Shown: positions 33,052 through 44,359, numbered from the stretch's first letter. The stretch is 64,000 nucleotides of DNA from Kalaharituber pfeilii (GCA_015179045.1 WHUZ01000074.1:264851-328850); one strand, 5' to 3'. Numbers and translations are program-made. The notes: generated by a model from the letters alone, not told the origin.

Positions 33052-36000
33052 AGGTAGGGTACGTGAATGTGGGGGGGAGTAGCCTGGTAGAGCACGTGTG
33101 GAGGGAGAACGTTTTTAAGGAGCGGTGGGAGCTGGGTTTTGAGGGAGCGGTGTGGAAGAGGGAAGAGCAGACGGGGTGGAAAACAGGGTCACATCCAGGA
33201 CTCACGAGGGTGGGAGCAGTGGGCCCGAGCACAAGGATTGTGGGCTGGAAAAGGGAAGAGAGAGAGAGAGAGAGAAGAGGGGGTGACAACGTAGTTTGGG
33301 GAAGGGTAGGGGAGGTAGTGGTAGGGGGGGTATATGTGGACGGGGGATGGAGGGAGGAGGAGTTTGAGGCGTGGTTAGAGAAGGTGTTGGAGGTGGAAGG
33401 GAAGTGTATACTCCTAGGAGACTGGAATGCACACAGCCCGATGTGGAGCCTCGAGGGGACTGGAGAGAGTGGGAGGGGGAGAAGGTTAAGGGAAAGGATG
33501 GAGGGAGCGGGTTTCAGCCTCAAAGGGGAACGAGCGGGGACATGGAGAAGGGAAGTCGAAGGGAGGCTAAGGGAGTCCAGGATAGATCTGGTGTGGACGA
33601 GGGGCTTGGAGGGGGTAGAGGTGGAGCTGTGGGAGGTGGGCTCGGACCACTCGGCGCTAGTGGTGGATTTCGAGAAGAAGGGAGGGGGAGAGGGTGCCGA
33701 GGAGAGGGTGCGGGTGGACTGGGAGAAGGTGGAGAAGGAAGTGAAAGGTTGGGAGGGGGAGTGGGGAGAGGAGGAGAAGAGGGAGTGGCTGGAGAGAGTA
33801 GGGGACGGAAGTGCATATGAGAAGCTGAAGAGGTGGAAGGGGACGGTGGAGAGAAGGGTGAGGGTAGGGGGAAGAAGCAAGAGGTGGTGGACGGAGGAGA
33901 TTGAGGAGATGAGAAAGGAGGTCAATAGAATGGCACGGGGAGGAGTAGGGGCCAGGGCAAGATTGACGGACGGGGAAAGGGTAAGGGGGAAGGCAGCAGT
34001 GAAAAGGATGAAGTGGAAGATCCGGGAGGAGAAGAAGAAGTGCTGGAGGGAGTTCGTGGAAGAGGAAGGGTATAGCGACCCGTGGAGGGTGGTGAGGGTG
34101 GCGAAGGACCCTTTCGGAGGAAAGGAGAGGATGGGAAGATTGAAAGATGAGGAGGGGAGGGAGTTGGAGGGGGATGGAGAGAAGGTGAGGACGCTGGTGG
34201 AGAGGAATTTTGCGTGGAGGGAAGAGGGGGACGGCAGAGGCGGGGGAGGAGGAGGGGGAGGGGGAAGCGGAGGGGGAGGGGACGAGAGGGAGAGGGAGAG
34301 AGTGGAAGGAGAAGTGAGGGCTGCGTTGCAGGGCACCAAAAACAATTCGGCACCGGGACCTGACGGAATCGGATACCGATTGATCAAAGCTGCCCTGAAG
34401 ACTCCCATCAGAGATGAGTTAGTGAGGGAGATCGCCGAAAACTGGATCCGGAACAGAACCCCGGCGGAGTGGAGAGAGATGAGGGTCGTCATGATACCGA
34501 AGCCAGGCAAGGACATCAAGACGGCGAAAGCGTGGAGGCCAATCAACCTGATTAATTGTATCGGGAAGATCGGGGAGAAAGTCATGGCCAGCAGGCTACA
34601 GAAAGAAGACCGACTCTTCCACAAGCTCCAGCTGGGAGCACGCAAGGGGAGGAATGCGATCCAGGCGATGGCGAGGGCGGTGACAAAGGTGCAGAGGTGC
34701 CTGCACAGGGGGGGGAGAGCAGCGTGGGTGACGGCGGATGTTAAAGGAGGCTTTAACATCGTGAGGAAGGAGGTGGTCCTGGGAAGGATTGAGGAGAGGG
34801 GGAGCGAGGGGGTGAGAAAGAAGCGGAGGTGGCTGGAGGAGTTTATGGGAGGCAGGGAGTTCGGAGTGTGGTGGGATGGCGAGGAGAAAGGGAGGGGCAG
34901 GTCGAACGTGGGGGTTCCGCAAGGGTCACCACTGTCACCGGTCATCTTCCTCATCTTTATGGCTCCCACCATTGAGAAGATGGAGAGAAGGCTGAGGGGG
35001 GTGGCGATGGGGGCGGAGGTAGAATGCCATCGTATGTCGACGACCTGGCAGCAACGATCCTGGACTGGCACGGGTACTGTGATATGGGGCGGCTCAGGGA
35101 GAAAGTGAAGGTGGCAATGGCGGAGGTGGCGGAAGAAGATCAGATCCCGCTAGAGGAGTCGAAGTGGGAGATGATAACTTTCGGAGTGGGGAAGAGGTGG
35201 AAGAAGGAGGGGGAGATGCTGAAGTGGCTGGGAGTCATTTTCGATGAGAGGCTGACCTTCAGTGCGCATTGGCGAAATAGGCTGAGTAGGGCGAGGAGGC
35301 TGGCGGGGGCACTCTCAGGACTGGGAAACCGGGACTGGGGGATGTCACCACGGAGCTGGCGGCAGGCGTACACAGGGATGGTGAGGGCGGTGGCGATGTG
35401 GGGGAGTGAGATCGGGTGGAGAGGCCAGAAGGAGTGGAAGAAGGAGATGGAGCGATTACAGCTGCAAGTTCTAAAGAGAGTAGCTGGAGGGGGGAGAGGT
35501 GCCGGGGTGGAAGGGGTGAATGCGGTTTGCGGAGTGGAAGACGTGGAGACGGTCCTGGATGGCGCGCAAGCGAGAGCGATCGTCCGGGAGGTGGAGGCGC
35601 CGTCAGAGCTGGCGGAGCTTTGCACGGGCGACTTCGGAGGGAGTGAGGAGAGAGAGGAGGAGGCGAGAAACTGGAGAGACTGGGGGGTGCAGTGGGCGGT
35701 GGCCGAGAATGATGGGTATGAAGCAGTGCTGGACCGCTGGCAAGGTCAGTGGGCGAGGTTCACGGAGGAGGGGGAGGAGATCTCGTGGGGAGGGGGGTGT
35801 GAGAAGGTGGAGGTGGAGACCGCGGTGAGGCTGGGAAGAAAGAAGGGGGGAAGGGAGGAGTGGGAGACCTCGGTTGAGGAAGCCGGAAGAGGGAGGGCGG
35901 TCCTTTTCTCGGATGGCAGCAAGATCGAGGATAGCAAGGTGGGGGCGGGTGTATGGGGGAGATCAGCGGTGGTGGCGGAGGTAGTAGGGAGAACGGCGAC

Positions 36001-36661
36001 GGTTTTTGACGGGGAGGTGAGGGGGGTGAGAACGGCGCTGGAGGGTGTACCGGAGGAGGTACCGGTCCTGGTTTGCTTAGACTCTGAAGCTGCTGTCATG
36101 GCGATTCAGAAGGCAGGCAAGGAGGGAAAGGGAAAGACGGAGGATGTGAGAAGGGTGGTGAATGCGGTGGCGAGAAGAAAGAGGAAGGGGGGGGATGAGA
36201 AACTGTTGTGGGTAAAAGCTCACATCGGAATCGCAGGCAATGAGAAGGCGGATGAGTGGGCGAAGAAGGGGACGGTGATGCAGGGGAAGGAGGTGGCCAC
36301 CGGAAGTGGGGTGCGCCAGAGGGTGAGGGCGTGGAGGAAGGAGAAGAGAGAAGTGGAGGGCTTTGGAGGAGGAAAGGTAATGGAGTGGAATAGGATAGCA
36401 GTATCCAATTTCACTGCCTTGCACCTGGAGAGAGGGAGGTGTGCAGTGTGGTTGAAGAGGATAGGGGCGGCTGAGTCGGATAAGTGCAGGTGCGGGGAGG
36501 TGCAAACCGGGGAGCACCGCGCTTTCCGATGCAGAAACCAGAAGAACAGTCCAGAAGGCTTTGAGAGGTGGGGCGACATGGAAAAGAATTGGAAGAGAAA
36601 GGCGGAGAATGGGGAGGAGTATGACGTTTTGGAGAATTTCTTCGCTGGGGTCAATTTCTAG
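33045..36661 (+). pseudogene. LINE-B ORF2: endonuclease, reverse transcriptase, RNase H
   Basis: AP endonuclease: VGYVNVGG, GGVYVDGGW, LLGDWNAHSPMW, RIDLVWTRGL, SDHSALVV. Reverse transcriptase: NNSAPGPDGIGYRLIK, MIPKPGKDIKTAKAWRPINL, LQLGARKGRNAIQAM, VTADVKGGFN, GVPQGSPLSPVIFLIFMAP and YVDDLAATI. A single-base deletion at about 35020, just before YVDD, moves the rest into another frame (35024-36661). RNase H: LFSDGSKIEDSKVGAG, DGEVRGVRTALEG, LDSEAAVMAIQKAG, WVKAHIGIAGNEKADEWAK. C-terminal knuckle CRCGEVQTGEHRAFRC. All catalytic motifs are present, so this copy needs few repairs compared with typical decayed LINEs. ATG 33045 overlaps the upstream stop (ATGGTGA). Confidence 0.9.
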
Positions 36662-36858
36662 AAGGTAGGAGAATGCGGGGTCAAGTTCTAGAAGCTAGGA
36701 GAGCGGGGGCGACGGCGCGTGGAGGCCATGTACGTAGAGAGTTAGTTTAGCCTGTCTCCGGGCTATGAGGGCTTGCCCAGGGACCCTGCCATGGCCAAGT
36801 GCTACAAGCGGGGTTAGGTGATTAAAAAAAAAAAAAAAAAAAAAGAGTCGTCTACGTA

Positions 36859-36975
36859 ATGTAATAGCTTTTACATCAAAGTACTAGGAAGCAATCTTTG
36901 GTATTGACTCTTCCCAGTATTTGTATGCATAAGTGATTGCTCAGTTAATGTTTTCAGGCTTACTTTCCTGTCGCA
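36859..36975 (-). pseudogene. Pogo/Fot1-type transposase, N-terminal part
   Basis: Beyond the LINE-B insertion the minus frame reads MRQESKPENIN*AITYAYKY, WEESIPKIAS*YFDVKAITL, RRRLDG, which joins directly to VQKGRKEARE at 29741-29700 once the LINE and one TSD are removed. Two nonsense codons (TGA, TAG), both explainable by C to T changes. Confidence 0.78.
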
Positions 36976-37181
36976 TAGTTATTAACTGCAGGTAAGATGA
37001 GTTCAAAATATGTAGAATTCACTGAGATATGCAGGATAATCGTGGTTGAAAGATGAGAAGCAGGTTGCTGAAGCAGGAGTAAAAATGTAGGATCATTACA
37101 GAGAGGTAGATCATTACCAAATCGGGTACATTATAATATGTAATACTACTAGTCACGCTTTGTAGTAATTCAGGGCTAAGA

Positions 37182-37256
37182 CACCCTGCCATGGCGAACA
37201 GCTAAAAGCGGAGTTATATGATAGTTTTTATAATGAAAAAAAAAAAAAAAAAAAAA
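37182..37256 (+). mobile_element. Family B 3' tail
   Basis: CACCCTGCCATGGCGAACAG, CTAAAAGCGGAG, TTATATGATAG, short spacer, poly(A). No convincing TSD. Confidence 0.65.
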
Positions 37257-37699
37257 GCCTCAGGGGAGCTTGCCCACATCATTAGAGCTAAATAAATGTG
37301 TGAGACCCTTGCAGAATGCAATTCATTCTAGCTATGGATCATTCGAAGACTATAAAGTAGATATCATTTATTTATATAATAGAGAGATATAATATGATAT
37401 TTTATGAATTGAGCTACTGAAGCATATGTAAACCTTCACCCAATCCTATACATAATTTCTTCTATATTAAGGAGGAACTAAATGAGGAATACTTTCAACA
37501 GTACTAAAATTTTCTCTTGTCTAATAGTCTTCAATATATAGAAAGATAAGAGGTCAATGTCAGAGTAAACTGATTGCCTAATACATTTTATATATAAAAC
37601 TGAAGCAGAGTAGTTGCCATATATAAGTATGTCTCCTATGTGGGGTCCTAGGTTATACCTGAGGATATCTTGTATGCATTACACTAACTTTAGGATTAT
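37257..37699. other. AT-rich, no gene
   Basis: No recognisable feature between the family B tail and the Gypsy LTR. Confidence 0.4.
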
Positions 37700-38361
37700 G
37701 CAAAAACTAAGAGTATATGTCAGCGTAGGCGTCGCTGGACTCACGAAAGTGGCACTGGTTTTCCGCGAAGGCAGCGAAGCAGACAGCAAAGGTTACGCGA
37801 GAGTGTTTTCAAGTGAGAGACTTAGAACACTGCTTGTGTCTTGATTTCCTTCTAGCTAACTGTTCAGCCCGTTTATATAGACTTCCGGCCGTCATACATG
37901 ACTAGTCAATCGACAGAAACATGACGATAAACATGCTAAGGCATACAGGCAGAGAAATGTAACAGAAAACAAGCATCAGGAAGGTCCGTAATAGCAGGAA
38001 AGGCGTGAACGTAATAGAAGCATGCATTAGGAAGGTCCACGGTAGCTGGAAAGGTGTGGACGTAATAGAGGCATGCATTAGGAAGGTCTGCGGTAGCCGG
38101 AAAGGCGTGAACGTAATGGAGGCATGCGTTAGGAAGGTCTGCGGTAGCCGGAAAGGCGTGAACGTAATAGAAACATGCATCAGGAAGGTCTGTGATGCAT
38201 GTGCGCATATTGGTAGGCCATGTGCAACTTCAACACACACTTCAGTAGGCAACCGCCGTTTACCAGTGGACGTTGCCTAGTGGTGATCAGTCACATCTTT
38301 AGCATACGTCTCTGGCGGTGCTTCCGGAACCGACTCCGTAAGTCTTACCTTAGCCGTAACA
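37700..38361 (-). mobile_element. Probable 3' LTR of the Gypsy element
   Basis: On the minus strand a purine tract AAACGGGGGGTGA ends just before TGTTACGGCTAAGG, the usual polypurine-tract and LTR start. The other end is not certain; TGTCAGCG at about 37718 (complement ...CTGACA) is my best guess. The partner LTR is absent. Contains a 51-bp tandem repeat. Confidence 0.6.
37974..38200. repeat. 51-bp tandem repeat inside the LTR
   Basis: Four to five units of CATGCATTAGGAAGGTC, YGCGGTAGCCGGAAAGGCG, TGAACGTAATAGAGG. 51 bp is 17 codons, giving open frames on both strands that are not genes. Confidence 0.85.
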
Positions 38362-38749
38362 TCACCCCCCGTTTTAGAGCTTTTTTGGCCCCGAAAAGCT
38401 TCTAAAAATCCGAAAATCTATTCGGTGGGGTCAGTGTATGCTTTTGTGTGGCTAAGAGTGTCGGCGTACCCTATGCGCAGAGTACTGGTGATTCATTGTA
38501 AGTACAATGGCCGATGGTAAGACTGGTGTGTTCTGCACTTAAATTCAGTGTTAGCCATTAAACCACTTCTCAGGTAAAACCCTGTGGGAAACCCTTGAGA
38601 GCGTGGAAGGTATAACACCTACGTGAGGTTGTAGCTTTGCTAGCTAGACCTCGATAGTACCATATAACATATCACGATGCCTGTAAGGCGGGGTCCTTAG
38701 GCTTTCGTGGGTGCTTTGCATGGAATTCCCTGACGGACTCTAGCGAACG

Positions 38750-41700
38750 TTATAGGTTACCAATTGGTTCCCAAGTGTCCTCATCTTCGTTGTACCCCTG
38801 CCAGCGGATTCGGTATTTGACCTGGCCCCGGACCTTGCGGCTGTCGACGACGTGGTCGACGTCGTAGTAGAGTTCTTCGTCATCATCAAGGTCTGTGTCG
38901 TCTCGACTTTGAAAGGGCTTAAGGAGGCTGACATGGATGACACTATGCAGTCGCATGCCTTTGGGCAGCTGAAGTTCATACGCATGACGACTGACAACCC
39001 TCTTCACTTCGTAGGGACCGATGTACTTCTTGGTGAGCACCCGGTTGTTGCCTGACTTAACTTGTAGGTTTCGCCGGTCAACAAGCACTTTGTCGCCCAC
39101 TTTGAATTGCCTAGACTTCTCGGTGAAGAGCTTCGACCTCTTGTCATTAATCTGCTTAAGAGTATCGTGTACCTGGTTGTGTACGGCAGTCATCCTATGT
39201 AACCAGTCCTCGGCCGCTGGTGAGGCGAAAGTGTGCTCGTCCGAGACATGTATCGTTTTTGGGTTGAATCCATACAGGCTCTCAAACGGAGTATAACCAT
39301 GGGTCGATGACTTAGAAGTGTTGTACGCATACTCCGCTAGAGGCAACCAAGTAACTCAACGGTTTTGCCTATCATGACAGAAGATGCGTAAGTACTGCTT
39401 GAGGGTTTGTATTGCGCGCTCCGATAGTCCGTCAGTCTACGGATGGTAGGGAGTGGAAAGCCGAAGTTTGATACTGAGCTGCTGGTTGATATCCTTCCAA
39501 CAGGCTGAGGCAAATTGCGGTCCTCGGTCAGACGTAATAGCTTGTGGGAGGCCATGGTGTCGCCAGATGTTGTTGATAAAGGCTGAAGCTACATCCGTGG
39601 ACGTCCAAGTAGTCTTTGCTGGGATATATCGTTGGACCTTGGTAAAACGGTCCGTGATAACGAGGATCGCGTTGTAACCTTCAGATTCTGGTAACTCTCC
39701 GACAAAATCCATTGCTACTTCCTCAAAAGGCTTAACTCCAGTCGGCATTGGCATTAATTGAGTTTGGCGAGCATGCCGGTCAGCCTTCGCTTTTTGGCAT
39801 GCTGTACAACTGGCAACGTATGTTTGTGTGGCTTCTTTCCATCCATCCCAGTAAAAGTTCCTGGATACCATCTCTTGAGTGCGATACACCCCCCAGTGCC
39901 CAGCCACTTCCGAATCATGGCATTGTTTCAGGACAGCTATTCTATGTTGTTCTGGTACCACCAGGAGCCCATCCCTTCTTTCCCAATCCTTGGTATCGAT
40001 CCCTTCCACTTCAACCCCTTCTACCTCGATGGGATCGCCATTAATAAGTAATTGCCTGTCTTTCAGGAGCTGAACTTCCAGGCCAGCGGATTCGTCACCG
40101 GTCTGACATGATATAGCGTCAGCCTTCCTGTTATCACTTCCCTTGCGGTAAATGATAGTAAAGTCCAACTCGCACATCTTCATGTACCAGTTGGCTTGCC
40201 GGGAGTTAAGCTTCTGCTTGGTGGTGAAGTACTGTAAGCCGTGGTGATCCGTATAAATATCGACATGTATCTCCTGCAGCCAGGTGTACCACTTTTTGCA
40301 GCAGTCGACTATCGCCAATAGCTCCTTGTCGTGGATGGGGTAGTTGCGCTCGGCTGCGTTGAGGGCTCGTGAGTGGAAGTCGACTGGGTGAAGCGTTTTA
40401 GTTGCGTTTTCCTCGTGATATTGGGACAGAATGCCAGCAAGGGCTTGGTTAGAGGCATCGGTTTCCATAATCGTCTTCAGGCTTCTATCCCATGGGCGCA
40501 GTACTGGGGCAGATATAAAGGCTTCTTTTAGCTCGTCAAATGACTGCTGCTGTGCGTCACCCCAAGAAAATGGTACGTTGCCTGTGAGGGTTGTAAGCGG
40601 TTTGGCTCTGGCGCTGTAGTTTTTGATGAAGCGGCGGTAATAGTTGGCGAAACCTAGGAATTTCTGGACTTCCTTCTTCTTAGTGGGTGTTGGCCAATCG
40701 GTGATAGTATTGAGCTTGTGAGGGTCCATCTTGATCTCCTTCCCATTGATGATATGGCCAAGGAAGACTGTTTCTTGCACGTGGAATTCCGACTTGGCCA
40801 GGTTTATGGCTAGGCCATGGTCGAGTAGCAGTTGCAAGATTCATTCCACGATTTTTTGATGTTCGGCCTCAGTCTGTCCTCCATGGACCAAGATGTCATC
40901 TAAGTACCATATAACGCCATCAACATCCTTCAGGATTTCGTCCATCATCTCCTGAAAACTCGCGGGTGTATTAACAAGCCCAAACGGCATAACGGTATAC
41001 TCAAACAAGCCCTTCTTGGTTTTAAAGGCGGTCTTCCACTCATCGCCTGACTTGATGCGAATAAGGTAATAGCCATTCTTAAGGTCCAGTTTGGTAAAGT
41101 ATTTACTGCCGCGTGTCTTTTCCAGAAGGTCTGGTATGAGTGGGAGGGGGTACCGATTTGGTACCGTGATCTTGTTGAGGCCTCTATAGTCCACACATAA
41201 ACGGAGAGAACCATCCTTTTTCCGGACAAAGAGTATATCGGTGCGCCAGCCGCGGATCTTGAACGCCGGATCTTACCGGTAGGCAGATGCTCTTCCAGGT
41301 ACCTCTGCAGGGCTTCATCTTCCTCCCAGGTGGTCTTGTATATCGGGCCATTAGGTACTCTAGCATTAGGATCATTTAGCGGGATCTCGTGATCCCAGAG
41401 TCGGTGGGGTGGTAGCCTGGCTGCTTGCTCCTCCGAAAACACTTGAGTGTAACATTCGTAACGTTCGCGTGCGTCAATCATTAGTAGTACATCGCCTTCT
41501 TCCAAGGGTTCTTTTGCCAAGTCTAAAACAGAAACCGAAGGTAAAACAACCTCATCGCAAGGAACAACAAAATCACGGGAATTATGGACCAAACGCCTGT
41601 TTTCACAATCAACAGAGAAACCTTTTCTTCCTAACCAAGATAATCCTAACAACACTTCTCTATCACCAATATCCAAACATTCTGCATCAAAGTCAAGTAC

Positions 41701-41925
41701 AGTACTAGAGATCACATTACCTGATTTATCCTGAACGCCGGAAAAAGCAAACGCAGTATTTAAGATCTTTGTTCCACCTTCCAGGGAGCTTCCGTCTCCC
41801 TGCCGTATATTTATGCGTCTAGCCCGGTCTTTCCAACCCAGTTTCCTACCTAAAGACAAAGAAACGACAGAAGCAGATGCACCAGGGTCAATGAGGGCTC
41901 GGATACTAGGTCGTTTTACAGTCAA
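38750..41925 (-). pseudogene. Ty3/Gypsy (chromovirus) pol: PR-RT-RH-IN-chromodomain
   Basis: Minus strand. Protease [73 protein letters not shown]; RNase H METDASNQALAGILS, DKELLAIV, YTDHHGLQYF; integrase zinc finger H...H...CTACQKAK, then MDFVGELP, ITSDRGPQFAS, ERAIQTLKQYL; C-terminal chromodomain VDHVVDSRKVRGQVKYRIRW and QGYNEDEDTWEP. Damage: a +2 frameshift near 41240 between PR and RT, and stops near 40840 (TGA), 39435 (CAG to TAG in HPQTDG) and 39358 (TGG to TGA). The 5' end with gag and 5' LTR is lost at the minisatellite at 41930. Chromodomain integrases usually steer insertion to heterochromatin. Confidence 0.93.
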
Positions 41926-41929
41926 TTGC

Positions 41930-43005
41930 CATCGGGTTCGAGGTTGAGTTCGCGTACGCCAACTGAGCTGGCACCGGGTCCTTCAGTGAGTCCGCGTACG
42001 CCAACTCAGTTGGCACCGGGTCCTCCAGTGAGTTCGCGTATGCCAACTCGCCCACTGGGTCCTCCAGTGAGTTCGCGTACGCCAACTGAGCCGCCACCGG
42101 GTCCTCCAGTGAGTTCGCGTACGCCAACTCAGTTGGCACTGAGTCCTCCAGTGAGTTCGCGTACGCCAACTGAGCTGCCACCGGGTCCTCCAGTGAGTTG
42201 GCGTACGCCAACTGAGCCGGCACTGTGTCCTCCAGTGAGTTCGCGTACGCCAACTGAGCTGGCACTGGGTCCTCCAGTGAGTTGGCGTACGCCAACTCAG
42301 TTGGCACTGACTCCTCCAGTGAGTTGGCACTGAGTCCTCCAGTGAGTTCGCGTACGCCAACTCAGTTGGCACTGAGTCCTCCAGTGAGTTCGCGTACGCC
42401 AACTCAGTTGGCACTGGGTCCTCCAGTGAGTTCGCGTACGCCAACTCAGCTGGCACTGAGTTCTCCAGTGAGTTCGCGTACGCCAACTGAGCTGGCACTA
42501 GGTCCTCCAGTGAGTTCGCGTACGCCAACTGAGCTGGCACTAGGTCCTCCAGTGAGGTCGCGTACGCCAACTCAGTTGGCACTGGGTCCTCCAGTGAGTT
42601 CGCGTACGCCAACTCAGTTGGCACTGGGTCCTCCAGTGAGTTCGCGTACGCCAACTGAGCTGGCACTGAGTCCTCCAGTGAGTTCGCGTACGCCAACTGA
42701 GCCGGCACTGAGTCCTCCAGTGAGTTCGCGTACGCCAACTCAGCTGGCAACTGAGCTGGCACTAGGTCCTCCAGTGAGTTCGCGTACGCCAACTCAGCTG
42801 GCACTAGGTCCTCCAGTGAGTTCGCGTACGCCAACTGAGCTGGCACTAGGTCCTCCAGTGAGTTCGCGTACGCTGGCACTAGGTCCTCCAGTGAGTTCGC
42901 GTACGCCAACTCAGTTGGCACTGGGTCCTCCAGTGAGTTCGCGTACGCCAACTGAGCTGGCACTAGGTCCTCCAGTGAGTTCGCGTACGCCAGCTGAGCT
43001 GGCGC
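41930..43005 (+). repeat. 42-bp minisatellite, about 25 units, open on both strands
   Basis: Unit TGAGTTCGCGTACGCCAACT, GAGCTGGCACTGGGTCCTCC, AG. Since 42 bp is 14 codons, the plus frame reads ELALGPPVSSRTPT and the minus frame AYANSLEDPVPAQL over hundreds of residues with few stops. Interrupted units and small indels near 42330, 42750 and 42870. I do not regard either ORF as a protein-coding gene. Confidence 0.92.
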
Positions 43006-43009
43006 TGGA

Positions 43010-43512
43010 GGAGAAAAGAAAGGGGATATGGGGGGGGCACAGTGATGGAGTGGCGAAGGGGGCCCGCAACGGCGTTCACAAGATTGAGAATGGGAAAGGG
43101 GATGGGGAAGGAGTGGGAAGTCAGGATTGGGAAAGCGATGGAGGGGAGTGTATGTGGATGTGGGCACAAGCAAACGGCGGACCACCTGGCGTTCAGGTGT
43201 GAGGAGGTAGAATACTTGGAAGGATGGGGAAGGTGGGAGGACATTGACGACAAGAAATGGACGGTAGAGCAGGAGAACGGGGAGGTGGTGAATGCACTGG
43301 GAGAGTTTTTTGGTTCATTAAAGGTGTAGGGGAAGGGAACGAATTTTTCGTTTGTGTGAAGGTAGCAGTGGAAGAAAGTTGTAGCTATTTTTATTGCCTC
43401 GTGGAGGTGGGGCGGGCAGGGGTCGGGTTTTCGTTTATAGGGATGGTGGTGGAAGAGCTAGGGAGACAAGCCTGCCTTCGGGCTTCAAGGGTTTAGACCC
43501 AGGGGCCCTGCC
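43010..43512 (+). pseudogene. 5'-truncated family B LINE, ORF2 C-terminus
   Basis: The frame 43042-43329 reads VRIGKAMEGSVCGCGHKQTA, DHLAFRCEEVEYLEGWGRWE, DIDDKKWTVEQENGEVVNAL and GEFF, aligned with the end of ORF2 at 36.4-36.66 kb. 3' UTR AGCCTGCCTTCGGGCTTCAA ... GGGGCCCTGCCAT stops at 43512 where a T run begins. Confidence 0.8.
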
Positions 43513-43546
43513 ATTTTTTTTTTTTTTTTTTGTCACATGACCCCTC
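43513..43546 (-). mobile_element. Minimal family B tail, minus orientation
   Basis: T run followed by GTCACATGACCCC, complement of GGGGTCATGTGAC plus poly(A). It abuts the truncated 3' end of the plus-strand family B copy. Degenerate 42-bp-type units (CTGAGTTCGTGAACGCCC) follow to about 43670. Confidence 0.6.
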
Positions 43547-43612
43547 TACTGCTGAGTTCGTGAACGCCCACTGGGTCCTCTACTGAGTGGGCGTCCACTG
43601 AGTTCTTTTGGG

Positions 43613-43634
43613 TTTTTTTTATATCATTTATCGC
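43613..43634 (-). mobile_element. Possible 22-bp family A tail remnant
   Basis: TTTTTTTTATATCATTTATCGC is the complement of GCGATAAATGATATAAAAAA, the same end as the copy at 53.97 kb. It lies in degenerate minisatellite, so a TSD cannot be judged. Confidence 0.5.
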
Positions 43635-43839
43635 TTACTCCACTGAGTTTGCGAACGACCACTGAATCTGCTGAGTATTTGCCGTTGCGTAAAATGACCT
43701 ATTTTCTACATGCGCGATGAGGGTTATAAAATAACCTATAGCCTATCGGAAAAAATATTTATTTGCGTCCGGGTGCGTCCTTGGGTCCTGACGCATAGGC
43801 GCACTTATGCAAACTGATGAATCAGGATGTGGCACCCTG

Positions 43840-44150
43840 AACCGCTGACGTCTGGACGCAAGGGCCGAGGCCCTGTATGCCTGTACGCAATGACCGGGTC
43901 TCTGGTATGCCTGGACGCAAGGACCAGGACCCTGATATGCCTGAACGCAAGGAGCCGGGCCCTCCATGTCCGGGCGCAATTTGATTCAATTGCCAATGTT
44001 CATAACGCAATGGTTCGGACTCTCAACGTTCCTGATACAAGTATTCAGACCCTCAGCATTGATAATGCAAGTACTCAAATCCTCAGCATTGACAATGCAA
44101 GTATTTAGATCCTCAGCGTTCATGATACAAGCCCTAGCATCGTCGGCGCC
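43840..44150. repeat. Degenerate about 30-bp repeat
   Basis: Units such as CCCTGATATGCCTGAACGCA and CCTCAGCATTGATAATGCAA follow each other at about 28-31 bp, changing sequence gradually along the array. Confidence 0.65.
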
Positions 44151-44359
44151 CTGAATCTCATGGTCGGCCACTCCCGCCTACTGCGGTTATTGCATAGATT
44201 TCAATTAACCACTTGTTTATTCATTACTAGCTACTACCGCGATCTATATACAGGTGTCCTTTCATTATTCCACCATTCCATGCCCTCATCTGTCGTCCTA
44301 CCGCTCCAGCGCATGCTCATCCCGCCGTAGATTACACTACCGCGGACCTGCGATACCCG

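Larger units (their letters stand above)
29742..36844 (+). mobile_element. Near full-length family B LINE (7.1 kb, Tad-like)
   Basis: Perfect 14-bp TSD GAGTCGTCTACGTA at 29728-29741 and 36845-36858; it splits a pogo-type transposase gene. Order: 423-nt 5' UTR, small ORF1a, Gag ORF1b with two CCHC knuckles, ORF2 with AP endonuclease, reverse transcriptase and RNase H, 3' UTR, hairpin CCCTGCCATGGCC...AAGCGGGG, poly(A). The coding strand is strikingly purine-rich throughout. At least two frameshifts (near 32.8 kb and 35.02 kb) inactivate it. Confidence 0.92.

Noticed and set aside
31290..35071. Long minus-strand Ser/Pro-rich ORFs opposite LINE-B
   Set aside because: Antisense shadows of a purine-rich coding strand (few stops in CT-rich complement); the plus strand has clear endonuclease, RT and RNase H motifs.
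41983..43202. Long ORFs over the 42-bp minisatellite (up to 400 aa, both strands)
   Set aside because: They exist only because 42 is divisible by three; there is no start context or domain, and the frames run into unrelated flanks.
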